NCBI GenBank assembly: GCA_030536855.1
Contig: JAUNPK010000006.1
Span: 30,974 to 94,973, forward strand
DNA: 64,000 nt
From: Eubacteriales bacterium
Lineage (GTDB): Bacteria > Bacillota > Clostridia > Lachnospirales > Lachnospiraceae
Direction: 5' to 3'
Every line of letters begins with the position of its first letter. The stretch's first letter is position 1. Positions 1 to 10,711 of the stretch are shown one piece after another. A model generated the notes under the pieces. It was not told where the DNA came from. It worked only from the letters and a program-made list of their open reading frames with translations, and did not search any database. The translations under genes were made by a program, and so were the position numbers.

Positions 1-103
1 GTAAATCATTAGGATGTAAAGATTAGTGCTTCTATAAGATTGGAAAACGATGAACTTTTGATAGAGCGGATCAGGCTGGGATAATTCTTAAGAGAGGTGG
101 ATT
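1..103. other. Left-edge non-coding segment before the first gene
   Basis: No gene can be supported here. Short open frames running in from the left edge end at positions 12 and 26 on the + strand, so the tail of an upstream gene could be present, but too little is visible to name it. The ribosome binding site GAGAGG at 92-97 belongs to the gene starting at 104. Confidence 0.4.
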
Positions 104-1912
104 ATGATTAAAATCCTTAAAGAATGGATGGAAGATGAGAACAATAGGAAACAGATATATGTTATGCATGGTCTTATGCTATTGTTTTACATATTCACAT
201 TTTATGTGGTGTGTGAAAGTGGATATTCAGGAGATGATATATATAATTCATGTGCATTAGGCTTGAAGTATATTCCGGGGAGAGGGGTATGGACAACAGT
301 GGCTAATGCGTATGTTGACTGGTTGAATGTTGGAAGATTCTTCCCATTTTCCGAGTATTGTTTATTAATGTTTTATTATATTCCATCAAGATTAGGATAT
401 AAGATAGCAATATTAGTGATTTCGTATATAGTAAGTGTATTGTTTGGCATGTGCATCAATAAGGTATCCGGAAACAGATATATGGGATATGCAACAATGC
501 TTTTATTCCCGCTGTGCACACAACTTACAAGCAATTTTGACAGCGCGCTATATAGTTTTCATGCATTAATACAGATGACTTTTTTGTGGGTATTATTGTC
601 ACTCTGGTGCATAATAAAATGCGTAGAGTTAGAAAAAAAGTGGGCTAAGATTGTTACATGGATATTGTCAGGAGTGTTTCTGTTTTTTGCACTTGGATCT
701 TATGAAGTGGCCTTTGTGCTTGCTGTATTTGTTGGACTTGCAGTATGGGGGTATACAGGTAATTTTTTAAGAACGCTTAAACTTCTTATTCCCGACTTTA
801 TAGCATACGGAGTAGCTGTAGCTATTAATCTGTATCTGCGTATGAATATTCATACGGTGGGATATGATGGAATATCTATAAATCTTGAACCAATAGCAAT
901 TATCAAAACATTTATTATTGAGATAACAGCAACATTTCCGCTACGCAGAATGCTGTACTGGAATTCAATGGTAGAAAATGCAGGAATATCCACATATATC
1001 AGTAATATTAGATTTACAGATGTTTTAATGGTTCTTCTGTTTATAGCAATTCTCGTATATATAGTTAAGAAGTTATATAAGACACTGGATAATATAAAGG
1101 CTTTGCTGTTCTTATTTCTGGGAGGAGTAAGTCTTATGGTACTTCCTGCAATGCTTATAGCTGTATCCTTTATGTATCAGCAGACGCTTGATATAGGAAC
1201 AGGACATCTTTGTCTTTATGTACAGAGCTTTGGCCTTATACTTATAGTACTTAGCATGCTTATACTTATTATGAGAAAATGCAGTAAAAAGGCAAGCCTG
1301 ATAATAATTACAATTCTTGCAGTTATCAGTGTTCCGGTTATGGTTTTACAGGAAGCTGATGCCAGAGTATCTGTAGAGGAAAAGAATGAGTATTATCAGC
1401 GTCCGGTTAATAATGTGTCGGATGCAATTCATGATGGAGTATTAGACATGGTAGGGGATGAAGACATTCTTGTGGGTGTGTCTGATTATTACTATGATGT
1501 AACTAATACGGAAGCATTTTATGCAAGATACGCGTACAGGCATATTAACACCATTGATAATGATGTTGTTAAGGACAAGGGTGATATATATATGAGTAAT
1601 CTTGTTAACAACGGAAGATTGTATATTACCAATAGCAATTATGGTGGAAAAGATGGTGTGGGTAATTTCGTTCTGGCAGCTAAAGCAACGGGTATGACGA
1701 AAGATTCTTCGGCCATAGGGTATAATTTTACGGCAGACAAAGTGACAGTATATGTTTCGGGAGGCAAGGTATCACAGGTTAATTACACGGATGATTCAGT
1801 TAACAAATCGGTAAAGGTTGATATGAGCAATGCCCGTAAAACTTCTAAAGGCTACACGATAGTTGAACTTGAAGGAACCAATATAGACGTAAAATCAGTT
1901 AATCTTAACTAG
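104..1912 (+). CDS. Polytopic membrane protein with GT-C-like features and an extracytoplasmic C-terminal domain
   Basis: A 602-residue membrane protein. After a short basic N-terminus there are about ten hydrophobic segments up to roughly residue 425, followed by a soluble tail of about 175 residues rich in Asn, Asp, Val and Thr that should lie outside the membrane. Just after the first membrane segment is SGDDIYN, an acidic pair placed like the catalytic Asp of GT-C glycosyltransferases that use polyprenyl-phosphate sugars. A good GAGAGG ribosome binding site supports the ATG start. The neighbours make nucleotide sugars and further membrane transferases, so a role in glycan transfer or export is inferred. 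No specific family was recognised, so substrate and reaction are unknown. Confidence 0.6.
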   Translation: MIKILKEWMEDENNRKQIYVMHGLMLLFYIFTFYVVCESGYSGDDIYNSCALGLKYIPGRGVWTTVANAYVDWLNVGRFFPFSEYCLLMFYYIPSRLGYKIAILVISYIVSVLFGMCINKVSGNRYMGYATMLLFPLCTQLTSNFDSALYSFHALIQMTFLWVLLSLWCIIKCVELEKKWAKIVTWILSGVFLFFALGSYEVAFVLAVFVGLAVWGYTGNFLRTLKLLIPDFIAYGVAVAINLYLRMNIHTVGYDGISINLEPIAIIKTFIIEITATFPLRRMLYWNSMVENAGISTYISNIRFTDVLMVLLFIAILVYIVKKLYKTLDNIKALLFLFLGGVSLMVLPAMLIAVSFMYQQTLDIGTGHLCLYVQSFGLILIVLSMLILIMRKCSKKASLIIITILAVISVPVMVLQEADARVSVEEKNEYYQRPVNNVSDAIHDGVLDMVGDEDILVGVSDYYYDVTNTEAFYARYAYRHINTIDNDVVKDKGDIYMSNLVNNGRLYITNSNYGGKDGVGNFVLAAKATGMTKDSSAIGYNFTADKVTVYVSGGKVSQVNYTDDSVNKSVKVDMSNARKTSKGYTIVELEGTNIDVKSVNLN

Positions 1913-1949
1913 AAATGCGGTAATATACTTTTATTTGAAAGGTTAGTAA

Positions 1950-2072
1950 TTAATAGATACAAGAGCATACACGAAAGATGAGTTTGACAAATTAAGGGAT
2001 GAGCTTGAAACAGAACTTAGAAAAGAAATGAGTATAAGTAACAATGGAAATCTGGCATTTATAAAATTATAA
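1950..2072 (+). pseudogene. Possible relic 3' end of a lost gene
   Basis: Between the first two membrane-protein genes a 40-codon frame runs open to a TAA at 2070-2072 with no usable start: a TAA at 1947-1949 lies directly upstream and no ATG, GTG or TTG follows in a sensible position. The predicted peptide is charged and protein-like (YTKDEFDKLRDELETELRKE), unlike random A+T-rich spacer. It could be the C-terminal remnant of a deleted gene, or chance. Nothing shows that it is expressed. Confidence 0.25.
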
Positions 2073-2139
2073 ATTACGTGAAGCTTCAGGTGAATTATAA
2101 ATGGTTAGACAGATCATGTTATGAAAGAGGAAGTAAAAT

Positions 2140-4116
2140 ATGGAAGAGAGAAGAACAAAAAACGTGTTGTCATTTGGCATATCTATAATGATATCACTTA
2201 TCCTTACTGTATGTTTGATTAACATAGATAACAGATTTGTAAATAATTGGAATTCCAATGTAATATATGTTGGTTTTATATTATTGTTTATAATATTATC
2301 CATTATAACTCAGTGGATTTTTGGAAAAATACAGATAAATTTTAACAATAAGAATGTAAAAATAGTATTAGGGGTATTAAAGATATTGGTGATTGTAATA
2401 ACAATAGTTACGTTGTTTTTATGCTATCATAACTCCTTGAATTTATATGATGCGCCGGAGGAAACAAAACTGACATATAGAAGTTTTGGTATGATGACAT
2501 ACGTTAGTATGGTGGTAATTTTTTTGTTATCAGTAATTCTGGTATACAAAGATAAGAACTATGTATCGGATAAAAAGGTAGCGGTATTTGAGTATCTTTT
2601 TGCTGCTGTTCTTGGCATTTGGCTTGTATATACTATGTACACTCCTAATATTTTTGAAGAGGTATATGAATATTATCATGCTAATGCATACTTTACATCA
2701 GTGTATAATACTATGTGTGGAGCACCAAGAAGCGCTCTTAACAGCAGTGTGTACGGATTTTATGGATTTCTTATCGCGCCTGTACTGAAATTGTTGGGAG
2801 GTTCGTTTAGTACATTTGTTAAGATTATGGGTGGATTAACTTTCATAGCATATTTGTGTTGTGTATATGTAGTTAATAACATGACTAAAAGAACATGCGT
2901 AAGAATTATCGCAAGTATGTCCATGGTCATAATTCCTACGGCTTATACATGGAGCACATATTATCAGTTGATACCACATAGAATATTATTTGGAAGTATA
3001 TTAATGGCCTATGTTGTATTTATCAGTAAGCATAGGATGAAGAATTGGCTATCAATACTAATTGGGTATTTAATATGTGGGCTTGCTATGATATGGAATT
3101 TTGAAACGGGAATTGTTTGTCTGGTTGCCTGGGGTGCATATGGTATGAGTGATGCTGCAATTAAGTATGGCTTGAAAGAAAAGAAATTGTATCTAAAAGT
3201 GTTGATGGAAGTTTTTTATATGTTTATCACTCTTGCTTGCAGTTATGGATTTGTTAATATTGTTAATCTTATATTAGGTGGAAACTTTTTATCATTTAAG
3301 GTGTTCATATTTCCAATTATGAATGAAACTTCTTACTTTTCAGGATCCTTAACATTACCACTGCAAAAGGGTGCCGTATTGTGGTACTTCATTGCGGCAG
3401 CAGCACTTCTTTTTGTTGGGAATATGATAAGCAAGACTAAGTTTAGTCCCTTGTCAAAGGGCATTGATACAGAAAAATGCATATATGCGAAGCAGTTGTT
3501 TTTATTAAGCATTGTTATTCTTGGTGAGATGGAATATTACATTAACAGATCTGCATGGGGAAACTTAAAGATAGTCACATTTTTTGCAGTTGTTGCAGCT
3601 GCAATAATTGCAGATAAATGCATAACAATAGCACAGAGCCATAGAAGGGATGTATTATATAAGGGAATGGCATCAATAATAATTGCACTTATGCTTAATA
3701 TGAGTGTAGGTGGATTATATATAATGAGTGATACCAATGAAATGGCTAAAAGGAAGAAAGATATCACGCCTTTCTCGGATTATGAAAGTGTTATAAAGAG
3801 TACACTTGAATCCTGGGGAGAAAACAATGTTAAAGCAATAGGACTTTATATACCAATGATTTATGCTGATATTGGATGGGATAGTGGATATCATACTATA
3901 GATATGGCAGATCTTGGAGTATATACACAGTCTTATGATTATTACGCAGATGAACTTAATAATAGCCTAAACGAACCGGTGCTTATTCAGGAGGGATTTA
4001 TTGAAGAACTGGAGTCCAAAGGCTACGATATGTCCAAGTTTTTTACACGGTTTGAGAATATTAATGATTTTGCGATGTATGGAACATGGCTTTCTTATTA
4101 TGAGCCTAGAAATTGA
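2140..4116 (+). CDS. Large polytopic membrane protein, family not recognised
   Basis: A 658-residue integral membrane protein with about twelve hydrophobic segments between residues 10 and 530 and a soluble C-terminal part of about 120 residues. It resembles the gene upstream in architecture (many membrane segments, then an extracytoplasmic tail) but is not an obvious sequence duplicate. AGAGGAAG ends 7 bases before the ATG. Its position directly before manC suggests a place in the same polysaccharide operon, perhaps as a GT-C-type transferase or an assembly factor. No catalytic motif can be assigned with confidence, so the function is left open. Confidence 0.55.
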   Translation: MEERRTKNVLSFGISIMISLILTVCLINIDNRFVNNWNSNVIYVGFILLFIILSIITQWIFGKIQINFNNKNVKIVLGVLKILVIVITIVTLFLCYHNSLNLYDAPEETKLTYRSFGMMTYVSMVVIFLLSVILVYKDKNYVSDKKVAVFEYLFAAVLGIWLVYTMYTPNIFEEVYEYYHANAYFTSVYNTMCGAPRSALNSSVYGFYGFLIAPVLKLLGGSFSTFVKIMGGLTFIAYLCCVYVVNNMTKRTCVRIIASMSMVIIPTAYTWSTYYQLIPHRILFGSILMAYVVFISKHRMKNWLSILIGYLICGLAMIWNFETGIVCLVAWGAYGMSDAAIKYGLKEKKLYLKVLMEVFYMFITLACSYGFVNIVNLILGGNFLSFKVFIFPIMNETSYFSGSLTLPLQKGAVLWYFIAAAALLFVGNMISKTKFSPLSKGIDTEKCIYAKQLFLLSIVILGEMEYYINRSAWGNLKIVTFFAVVAAAIIADKCITIAQSHRRDVLYKGMASIIIALMLNMSVGGLYIMSDTNEMAKRKKDITPFSDYESVIKSTLESWGENNVKAIGLYIPMIYADIGWDSGYHTIDMADLGVYTQSYDYYADELNNSLNEPVLIQEGFIEELESKGYDMSKFFTRFENINDFAMYGTWLSYYEPRN

Positions 4117-4239
4117 CAAATGTTTCAGGGGAATATATAATTTATGAGATATGATCATATATCATTTGCCAGCTTGTGAAAAGATATCAATATATTAATC
4201 GTATTGCGAATGAGATTATGTTCGAGAATGGAGTATGTT

Positions 4240-5310
4240 ATGAAGAAAACAGCATTGATTATGGCAGGTGGTAAAGGAGAGAGATTCTGGCCAAGAAGCC
4301 GTGTTAATCTTCCAAAGCAGTTCCTGTCTTTAACAGATGATGGAAAGACAATGATTCAGCTTACAGTAGAAAGAATAAGTCCATTGGTTGATATAAAGGA
4401 TGTATATATTGCAACTAATGAGAATTATAGAGAATTGGTAAAGCAACAGCTTCCTAATCTTCCGGAGAAAAATATCCTTTGTGAACCGATTGGAAGAAAT
4501 ACAGCACCATGTATCGGACTTGGTGCCGTTCATGTAGCTAAGAAGGATGAAGATGCTATTATGATAGTTCTTCCTTCAGATCATCTTATTAAGAGTAATG
4601 ACATATTTAAAGAAACATTTGCTAATGCCTGCGATATAGCAGAACAAGGTCCTAATCTTGTTACAGTAGGCATTACACCAAACTATCCGGAGACAGGTTA
4701 CGGTTATATTAAGTATACCAAGGACAATAAGCTCGGTGAGAGTTACGCAGTAGAAAAGTTTGTAGAAAAGCCGGATCTTCAAACTGCTAAAGAATATCTT
4801 GAAGATGGAACTTATCTTTGGAATTCAGGAATGTTTGTATGGAAGACATCAACAATCCTTGACTGCTTTAAGGAGTTTATGTCCTCTACCTATGAAGGTC
4901 TTCTAAAGATAAAAGATTCAATTGGAACTGAAGAATATCAGAAAGTACTTGAAACAGAATTTCCAAATCTTGAGTCCCAATCAGTTGACTACGGAATTAT
5001 GGAGAAAGCATCTAATATCTACACACTTGCAGGCAATTTTGGATGGGATGATGTAGGCTCATGGCTTGCCGTGGGTAGAATCAAAGAGAATGACAGCCAG
5101 GGGAATGTTGTTAATGGTAATGTCGTAACCGTTAACACAAAGGATTGTGTTATTGAAGGTTCAGATAAACTCATTGCAACAGTGGGTTTAAGAGATATAA
5201 TTGTAGTGGATACTAAGGATGCAACACTTATCTCAACTAAGGAGAATGCCGGAGAGATTAAAAAAGTGCTTGCAAGTCTTAGAGAATCAGGTAAGACTCA
5301 GTACTTATAA
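4240..5310 (+). CDS. manC: Mannose-1-phosphate guanylyltransferase
   Basis: Makes GDP-mannose from mannose 1-phosphate and GTP in the cytoplasm. The N-terminus carries the family signature GGKGERFWPRSR followed by PKQF (residues 10-27), and the later motifs EPIGRNTAPC, LPSDH and VEKP...YLWNSGMF are all present. At 356 residues it is the single-domain type without the phosphomannose isomerase domain found in longer bacterial homologues. The ATG at 4240 is chosen because GGAG at 4230-4233 lies six bases upstream; an in-frame TTG at 4204 would add 12 unlikely residues. It precedes gmd and rmd, so its product feeds GDP-D-rhamnose synthesis. No phosphomannomutase is visible, so mannose 1-phosphate must come from elsewhere. 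Confidence 0.95.
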   Translation: MKKTALIMAGGKGERFWPRSRVNLPKQFLSLTDDGKTMIQLTVERISPLVDIKDVYIATNENYRELVKQQLPNLPEKNILCEPIGRNTAPCIGLGAVHVAKKDEDAIMIVLPSDHLIKSNDIFKETFANACDIAEQGPNLVTVGITPNYPETGYGYIKYTKDNKLGESYAVEKFVEKPDLQTAKEYLEDGTYLWNSGMFVWKTSTILDCFKEFMSSTYEGLLKIKDSIGTEEYQKVLETEFPNLESQSVDYGIMEKASNIYTLAGNFGWDDVGSWLAVGRIKENDSQGNVVNGNVVTVNTKDCVIEGSDKLIATVGLRDIIVVDTKDATLISTKENAGEIKKVLASLRESGKTQYL

Positions 5311-5386
5311 TTAAGAATAAAAACTTGATTATAGGATGATGTTAACTAGGCTGAGTATTACAAGGGAAACAAAGAATTAAGAATAA

Positions 5387-6445
<1,059 letters not shown>

Positions 6446-6457
6446 TAATGATTTGAT

Positions 6458-6521
6458 AAAAGTTTGCGCTTATATTGTAATCTAGATTAAATTTAGTCCA
6501 GTGTTATAAGTGCAAACTTTT
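6458..6521. terminator. Long stem-loop between gmd and rmd
   Basis: A 17-bp stem (6458-6474 with 6505-6521, one G-U pair) closes a 30-base loop that itself contains a small AATCTAGATT palindrome. The 3' arm ends in four T residues, so it could act as an intrinsic terminator or attenuator that lowers transcription into rmd, or as an mRNA-processing hairpin. The T tract is short, so termination is inferred. Confidence 0.5.
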
Positions 6522-6559
6522 AGTTATACTTTGCTGTTAAACAGCAGATAGGGGATTGA

Positions 6560-7501
6560 ATGAAAGCATTAGTAGTTGGTGGGGGCGGATTTGTAGGACC
6601 TTATCTTGTAAGCCATTTAACAAAGGAGCTTGGATACGAGGTTAACGTTACCAAGACGCAAAAAGAGATTCTTAATATTGCAGATGTTGGAATCTATGAT
6701 TTGGATATACTTGATATAGAGCAGATTAAAGAGTTACTTAACAACTTAAGACCTGATTATATATTTCATCTTGCAGCACAGTCATCAGTTGCGTATTCAT
6801 GGAAGAATCCTGCACTTACTATAGATGTTAACATTAAGGGGTGCGTTAATCTTCTGGATGCCATAAAGGAACTTGATTATAAACCAAGAGTTCTTCTCAT
6901 TGGCTCAGGGGAAGAGTATGGACATATAAAACAGGATGAATGCCCTATAGTTGAGGATAATGTTCTTCGTCCGGGAAATATATATGCGGCAACAAAATCC
7001 TGCCAGAATATGCTGGGCAAGATATATGCAGATGCATACGGCTTGGATATTATGATGGTTAGAGCGTTTAATCATATTGGACCGAATCAGACACCTACCT
7101 TTGTTGTGGCAGATTTTTGTAAACAGGTAGCAGAGATTGAAAAGGGTATAAAAGAGCCAATTATGCATGTTGGGAATCTGGCTGCCAAGAGAGATTTTAC
7201 AGATGTGAGAGATGTTGTAAAGGCATATGCATTGTTAGTAAAGGGCGGTAAGCATGGAGAAACTTACAACGTTGGAAGTGGACATGCTATAGCTATAGAG
7301 GAAATCCTTAATAAAATCATAGATCTTTCAGATAGGGATATTAAGGTTGAGGTGGATCCGAATAAATTAAGACCTGTGGATGTACCAATTATTGAACCTG
7401 ATATTACCAAGATCAATGAAGCAGTTGGCTGGAAACCTGAGATAAAACTTGAAACTACTTTAAAAGAAACTCTGGAATATTGGAGGAATCAAGGTGATTA
7501 G
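6560..7501 (+). CDS. rmd: GDP-4-keto-6-deoxy-D-mannose reductase (GDP-D-rhamnose forming)
   Basis: A 313-residue extended short-chain dehydrogenase that most likely reduces the Gmd product to GDP-D-rhamnose. Visible motifs are GGGGFVG for NAD(P) binding (residues 7-13), HLAAQSSV (70-77), SGEEYG (116-121), RPGNIYAATK with Tyr142 and Lys146, and KRDFTDVRDVV. The SGEEYG and RPGN-YA pattern fits Rmd better than GDP-fucose synthase. It follows gmd after a stem-loop. The stop at 7499-7501 is in the same frame as the next gene, whose TTG start is only six bases on, so translational coupling is likely. Confidence 0.88.
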   Translation: MKALVVGGGGFVGPYLVSHLTKELGYEVNVTKTQKEILNIADVGIYDLDILDIEQIKELLNNLRPDYIFHLAAQSSVAYSWKNPALTIDVNIKGCVNLLDAIKELDYKPRVLLIGSGEEYGHIKQDECPIVEDNVLRPGNIYAATKSCQNMLGKIYADAYGLDIMMVRAFNHIGPNQTPTFVVADFCKQVAEIEKGIKEPIMHVGNLAAKRDFTDVRDVVKAYALLVKGGKHGETYNVGSGHAIAIEEILNKIIDLSDRDIKVEVDPNKLRPVDVPIIEPDITKINEAVGWKPEIKLETTLKETLEYWRNQGD

Positions 7502-7507
7502 AAAAGG

Positions 7508-8782
7508 TTGGTAACTAATGGACAAGATAAAAAAATATTACAGTCAAAGAAGTTCTATGAAATAGCATTTATATCTACCGGAATTGCCGCATTTGTATTG
7601 TGGGTTATTGGATTGTTACTAAACGGTGAAAATAGTACTCAGATGCAGATCTTTTTTGGTAATTGCAATGACACTTTTGCAGATACGACTAATGTGGTCG
7701 GATATTCAGCACAAAAGGACGTATATCATAACATGAATTACCAGGGGTTAGAAGAAAAAGCATACCCGCCGCTTACTTATATGCTTATGTACTTCTTCTC
7801 CAAGTTCGTAGATATGGACTGGTACTATTCCCGTGACTGGTTTGCTGATATGTACACTGATGAGCAGTTCCTTATAGTTTTTTTGATTGTAACATTTATC
7901 ATAGGTCTATTCATATACGAGACAGTTAGAAGTTTTAAAGATGGCTCCAATGCCATGAAAGTGTTGATTGCACTTGTTGTGTGTGTAAGTAATCCTATGT
8001 TGTTTTCTTTTCAAAGAGGCAACACGATAATGCTTGTACTGGCATTAGAGATGTTATATATATTCTGGTACGACAGTGATAACAAGATAAAGAGAGAGGT
8101 TGCACTTATAAGCCTTGCATTAATGGTTGCGTTTAAACTAACGCCGGCGGTGTTGGGAATTCTTCTTTTGTTTAATAAGCAATGGAAGGACGCTGTAAAA
8201 GCGGTTATATATGGTTTTCTGGTTGGTTTTCTTCCGTTTTTGTTCTTTAAGGGAGGATTTAGTAATTTCTTTCAAATGCTTTCAAATATGCAGGCAAATG
8301 TGGAATCTTACGGAAGTGGACATGGAACTACCCTTACAGCCGCTCTTGTTTACTTTGGAGTAATAGAAGGAACAACTGTACAGGGAAATATATTGCAGTA
8401 TATTACGTATATTCTATGTGTAATTATACTTGTTGGCGCATTATTTTTTAAGAAAAGATGGGAACGTGTAGTTGCAATCACAACGGTACTTGTTGTTGCT
8501 ATGTCTCATTCAGAGTATTACAATATATTATATCTTGTACCGGGATGGATAGTTTTTCTTAATGAAGAAGAGCATAGGGCAGGAGATGTAGTAATGCTTA
8601 TATCTATGATGCTGATAATTAACGATTTCCAGACAACCATAGTTGACAAGTTACTTAACTATCATCTAGCATTAATTATATTAATTGTGTTCATTTTGAT
8701 AAAAGCAATGAGGACTATAGTTCAAGCAATTAAAACAAAAAATACAGGAAATGCGGTTTTACAGAAGGGAGATAAGGTATGA
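7508..8782 (+). CDS. GT87-like (DUF2029) polytopic membrane glycosyltransferase
   Basis: A 424-residue protein with about ten hydrophobic segments, consistent with the GT87/DUF2029 family of GT-C enzymes that use polyprenyl-phosphate mannose-type donors on the outer face of the membrane. The stretches YPPLTYMLMYF, SFQRGNTIML and AFKLTPAVLG match the family pattern (P-P-x-x-Y, R-G-N, K-x-x-P). The start is uncertain: the frame follows directly from the rmd stop, and TTG at 7508 is the first start codon, with AAGGTG eleven bases upstream. Its end overlaps rfbF by four bases (ATGA). It is probably part of the machinery that transfers a lipid-linked sugar made by this operon. Confidence 0.7.
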   Translation: MVTNGQDKKILQSKKFYEIAFISTGIAAFVLWVIGLLLNGENSTQMQIFFGNCNDTFADTTNVVGYSAQKDVYHNMNYQGLEEKAYPPLTYMLMYFFSKFVDMDWYYSRDWFADMYTDEQFLIVFLIVTFIIGLFIYETVRSFKDGSNAMKVLIALVVCVSNPMLFSFQRGNTIMLVLALEMLYIFWYDSDNKIKREVALISLALMVAFKLTPAVLGILLLFNKQWKDAVKAVIYGFLVGFLPFLFFKGGFSNFFQMLSNMQANVESYGSGHGTTLTAALVYFGVIEGTTVQGNILQYITYILCVIILVGALFFKKRWERVVAITTVLVVAMSHSEYYNILYLVPGWIVFLNEEEHRAGDVVMLISMMLIINDFQTTIVDKLLNYHLALIILIVFILIKAMRTIVQAIKTKNTGNAVLQKGDKV

Positions 8783-9555
8783 AGGTAGTAATTCTCGCGG
8801 GAGGATTAGGAACAAGAATAAGCGAAGAGAGTCAGTATAAGCCAAAGCCTATGATAGAGATTGGCGGAAAGCCTATACTTTGGCATATTATGAAAGAGTA
8901 TTCATATTATGGGTTCAACGATTTTATTATATGTGCAGGATATAAGCAGTATGTAATAAAGGAATGGTTTGCTGATTATTTCCTTCATAACAGTGATGTT
9001 ACATTTGATTTTACAAGTGGCAAAAATGATATGATTATTCACGAACAGCACTGTGAGCCATGGAAAGTTACAGTGGTTGATACAGGACTTAATACTATGA
9101 CCGGCGGACGTATTAAGAGAATTCAGAAGTACGTTGGCAATGAACCGTTTATGATGACTTATGGAGATGGTGTATGTGATGTAGACATTTCGAAGCTTGC
9201 AGAATTTCATAAGAGCCATGGAAAGATTGCAACACTTACAGCGGTTATGCTTGAGCAGCAAAAAGGTATTCTGGATATTGGGGGAGATAATGCAGTTAAA
9301 TCCTTCAGAGAGAAGAGTCATAATGATGGTGCACCTATAAATGCAGGATATATGGTACTTAATCCGGAGATATTTGATTATATCGAAGGAGATGAAACGG
9401 TATTTGAAAGAGAACCTCTTGAGAAGCTGGTTGCCGATGGAGAGCTTATGTCATATATGCACAAAGGCTTTTGGCAGTGTATGGATACTAAGAGAGAGAT
9501 GGACATGCTTGAGAAATACCTCAAGACTAATACGGCACCATGGAAAAAGTGGTAG
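8779..9555 (+). CDS. rfbF: Glucose-1-phosphate cytidylyltransferase
   Basis: Forms CDP-glucose from glucose 1-phosphate and CTP, the first step to CDP-linked 3,6-dideoxyhexoses. The 258-residue protein opens with LAGGLGTRISEES (near residues 6-18) and KPKPMIEIGGKPILWHIMK (21-39), and continues with TYGDGVCDVD and GFWQCMDTKRE, all typical of RfbF/AscA. Length is standard. It overlaps the upstream membrane transferase gene by four bases and precedes rfbG and rfbH, giving the classical order of this pathway. Confidence 0.96.
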   Translation: MKVVILAGGLGTRISEESQYKPKPMIEIGGKPILWHIMKEYSYYGFNDFIICAGYKQYVIKEWFADYFLHNSDVTFDFTSGKNDMIIHEQHCEPWKVTVVDTGLNTMTGGRIKRIQKYVGNEPFMMTYGDGVCDVDISKLAEFHKSHGKIATLTAVMLEQQKGILDIGGDNAVKSFREKSHNDGAPINAGYMVLNPEIFDYIEGDETVFEREPLEKLVADGELMSYMHKGFWQCMDTKREMDMLEKYLKTNTAPWKKW

Positions 9556-9586
9556 TAGATATTGAATGGAGATAGTGTAAGAGATT

Positions 9587-10642
9587 ATGTTAGATTTATC
9601 TTTTTATAAGGGTAAGAAAGTTCTGGTAACAGGACATACCGGATTTAAAGGGTCATGGATGTGCAGGATTCTTGTTAATGCAGGAGCACAGGTGACAGGA
9701 TATTCACTGGAGCCCCCAACCAAGCCTAATCTGTTCTCAATGGCAGATATTGAAGGAAGAATGAATTCTGTTATAGGTGATATAAGAGATTTGCCACATC
9801 TTAAAAAGGTGTTTGAAGAGACCCGGCCGGAGATAGTATTTCACCTGGCAGCGCAGCCAATTGTAAGGGATTCCTATAAGGATCCTGTTTACACATATGA
9901 GACTAACGTGATGGGCACGGTAAATATATGTGAATGCGTGAGACTCAATCCTTGTGTTAAGTCTTTCCTTAATGTGACAACAGATAAGGTATACCACAAT
10001 AATGAATGGGCATGGGGATACAGAGAAGATGAGCCGCTTGACGGATATGATCCATATTCTAACTCAAAGTCATGTTCAGAGCTTGTTACTCACAGCTATA
10101 TAAATTCATTTTTTAATGATATGGATGTAGCTGTTTCTACATCAAGAGCCGGAAATGTAATTGGTGGCGGAGATTTTGCCAATGACAGAATTGTTCCCGA
10201 TTGTGTGAGAGCAGCCATAAAAAAAGAGGATATAATCGTAAGAAATCCTCATTCAACAAGACCATACCAGCATGTATTGGAGCCTGTAGCAGCTTACCTT
10301 ATGATAGGAATGAAACAATTCGAAGATAAGACTTATGCCAACTTCTACAATGTGGGACCTGATGAATGTGATTGTATAACAACAGGCGATCTTGTAGATG
10401 TATTCTGTAAATATTGGGGAGAGGGTATCAAGTGGATTAACAAGTATGACGGAGGTCCGCACGAAGCCAATTTCCTGAAGCTGGATTGTTCAAGACTTAA
10501 GACAACTTTTAACTGGAAACCAAGGTGGAACTTTGATACAGCTATTAAGAAGACTGTAGAATGGTCAAAGGTCTACGCAGCAGGTGGAGATGTTGTGGAA
10601 TGTATGGACAAACAGATAGAAGAATTTTTTACTGTGGAATAA
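9587..10642 (+). CDS. rfbG: CDP-glucose 4,6-dehydratase
   Basis: Converts CDP-D-glucose to CDP-4-keto-6-deoxy-D-glucose using bound NAD. The 351-residue protein has GHTGFKGSW (residues 16-24), HLAAQPIVRDSY (86-97), the catalytic TTDK (131-134) and YSNSK (157-161), and the RAGNVIGGGDFA segment, all diagnostic of RfbG rather than dTDP-glucose dehydratase. The ribosome binding site before ATG 9587 is weak. It sits between rfbF and rfbH. Confidence 0.96.
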   Translation: MLDLSFYKGKKVLVTGHTGFKGSWMCRILVNAGAQVTGYSLEPPTKPNLFSMADIEGRMNSVIGDIRDLPHLKKVFEETRPEIVFHLAAQPIVRDSYKDPVYTYETNVMGTVNICECVRLNPCVKSFLNVTTDKVYHNNEWAWGYREDEPLDGYDPYSNSKSCSELVTHSYINSFFNDMDVAVSTSRAGNVIGGGDFANDRIVPDCVRAAIKKEDIIVRNPHSTRPYQHVLEPVAAYLMIGMKQFEDKTYANFYNVGPDECDCITTGDLVDVFCKYWGEGIKWINKYDGGPHEANFLKLDCSRLKTTFNWKPRWNFDTAIKKTVEWSKVYAAGGDVVECMDKQIEEFFTVE

Positions 10643-10711
10643 TAATCCAATAAATTATGTAATCTCAGAAATTAAATGAATTTATGAATTAGTAGAGAAA
10701 GGAAATGTTCT

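Noticed and set aside
58-85. A promoter-like TTGATA, 16 bases, GATAAT before the first gene
   Set aside because: Transcription would start at about the ribosome binding site, leaving almost no leader; likely a chance match.
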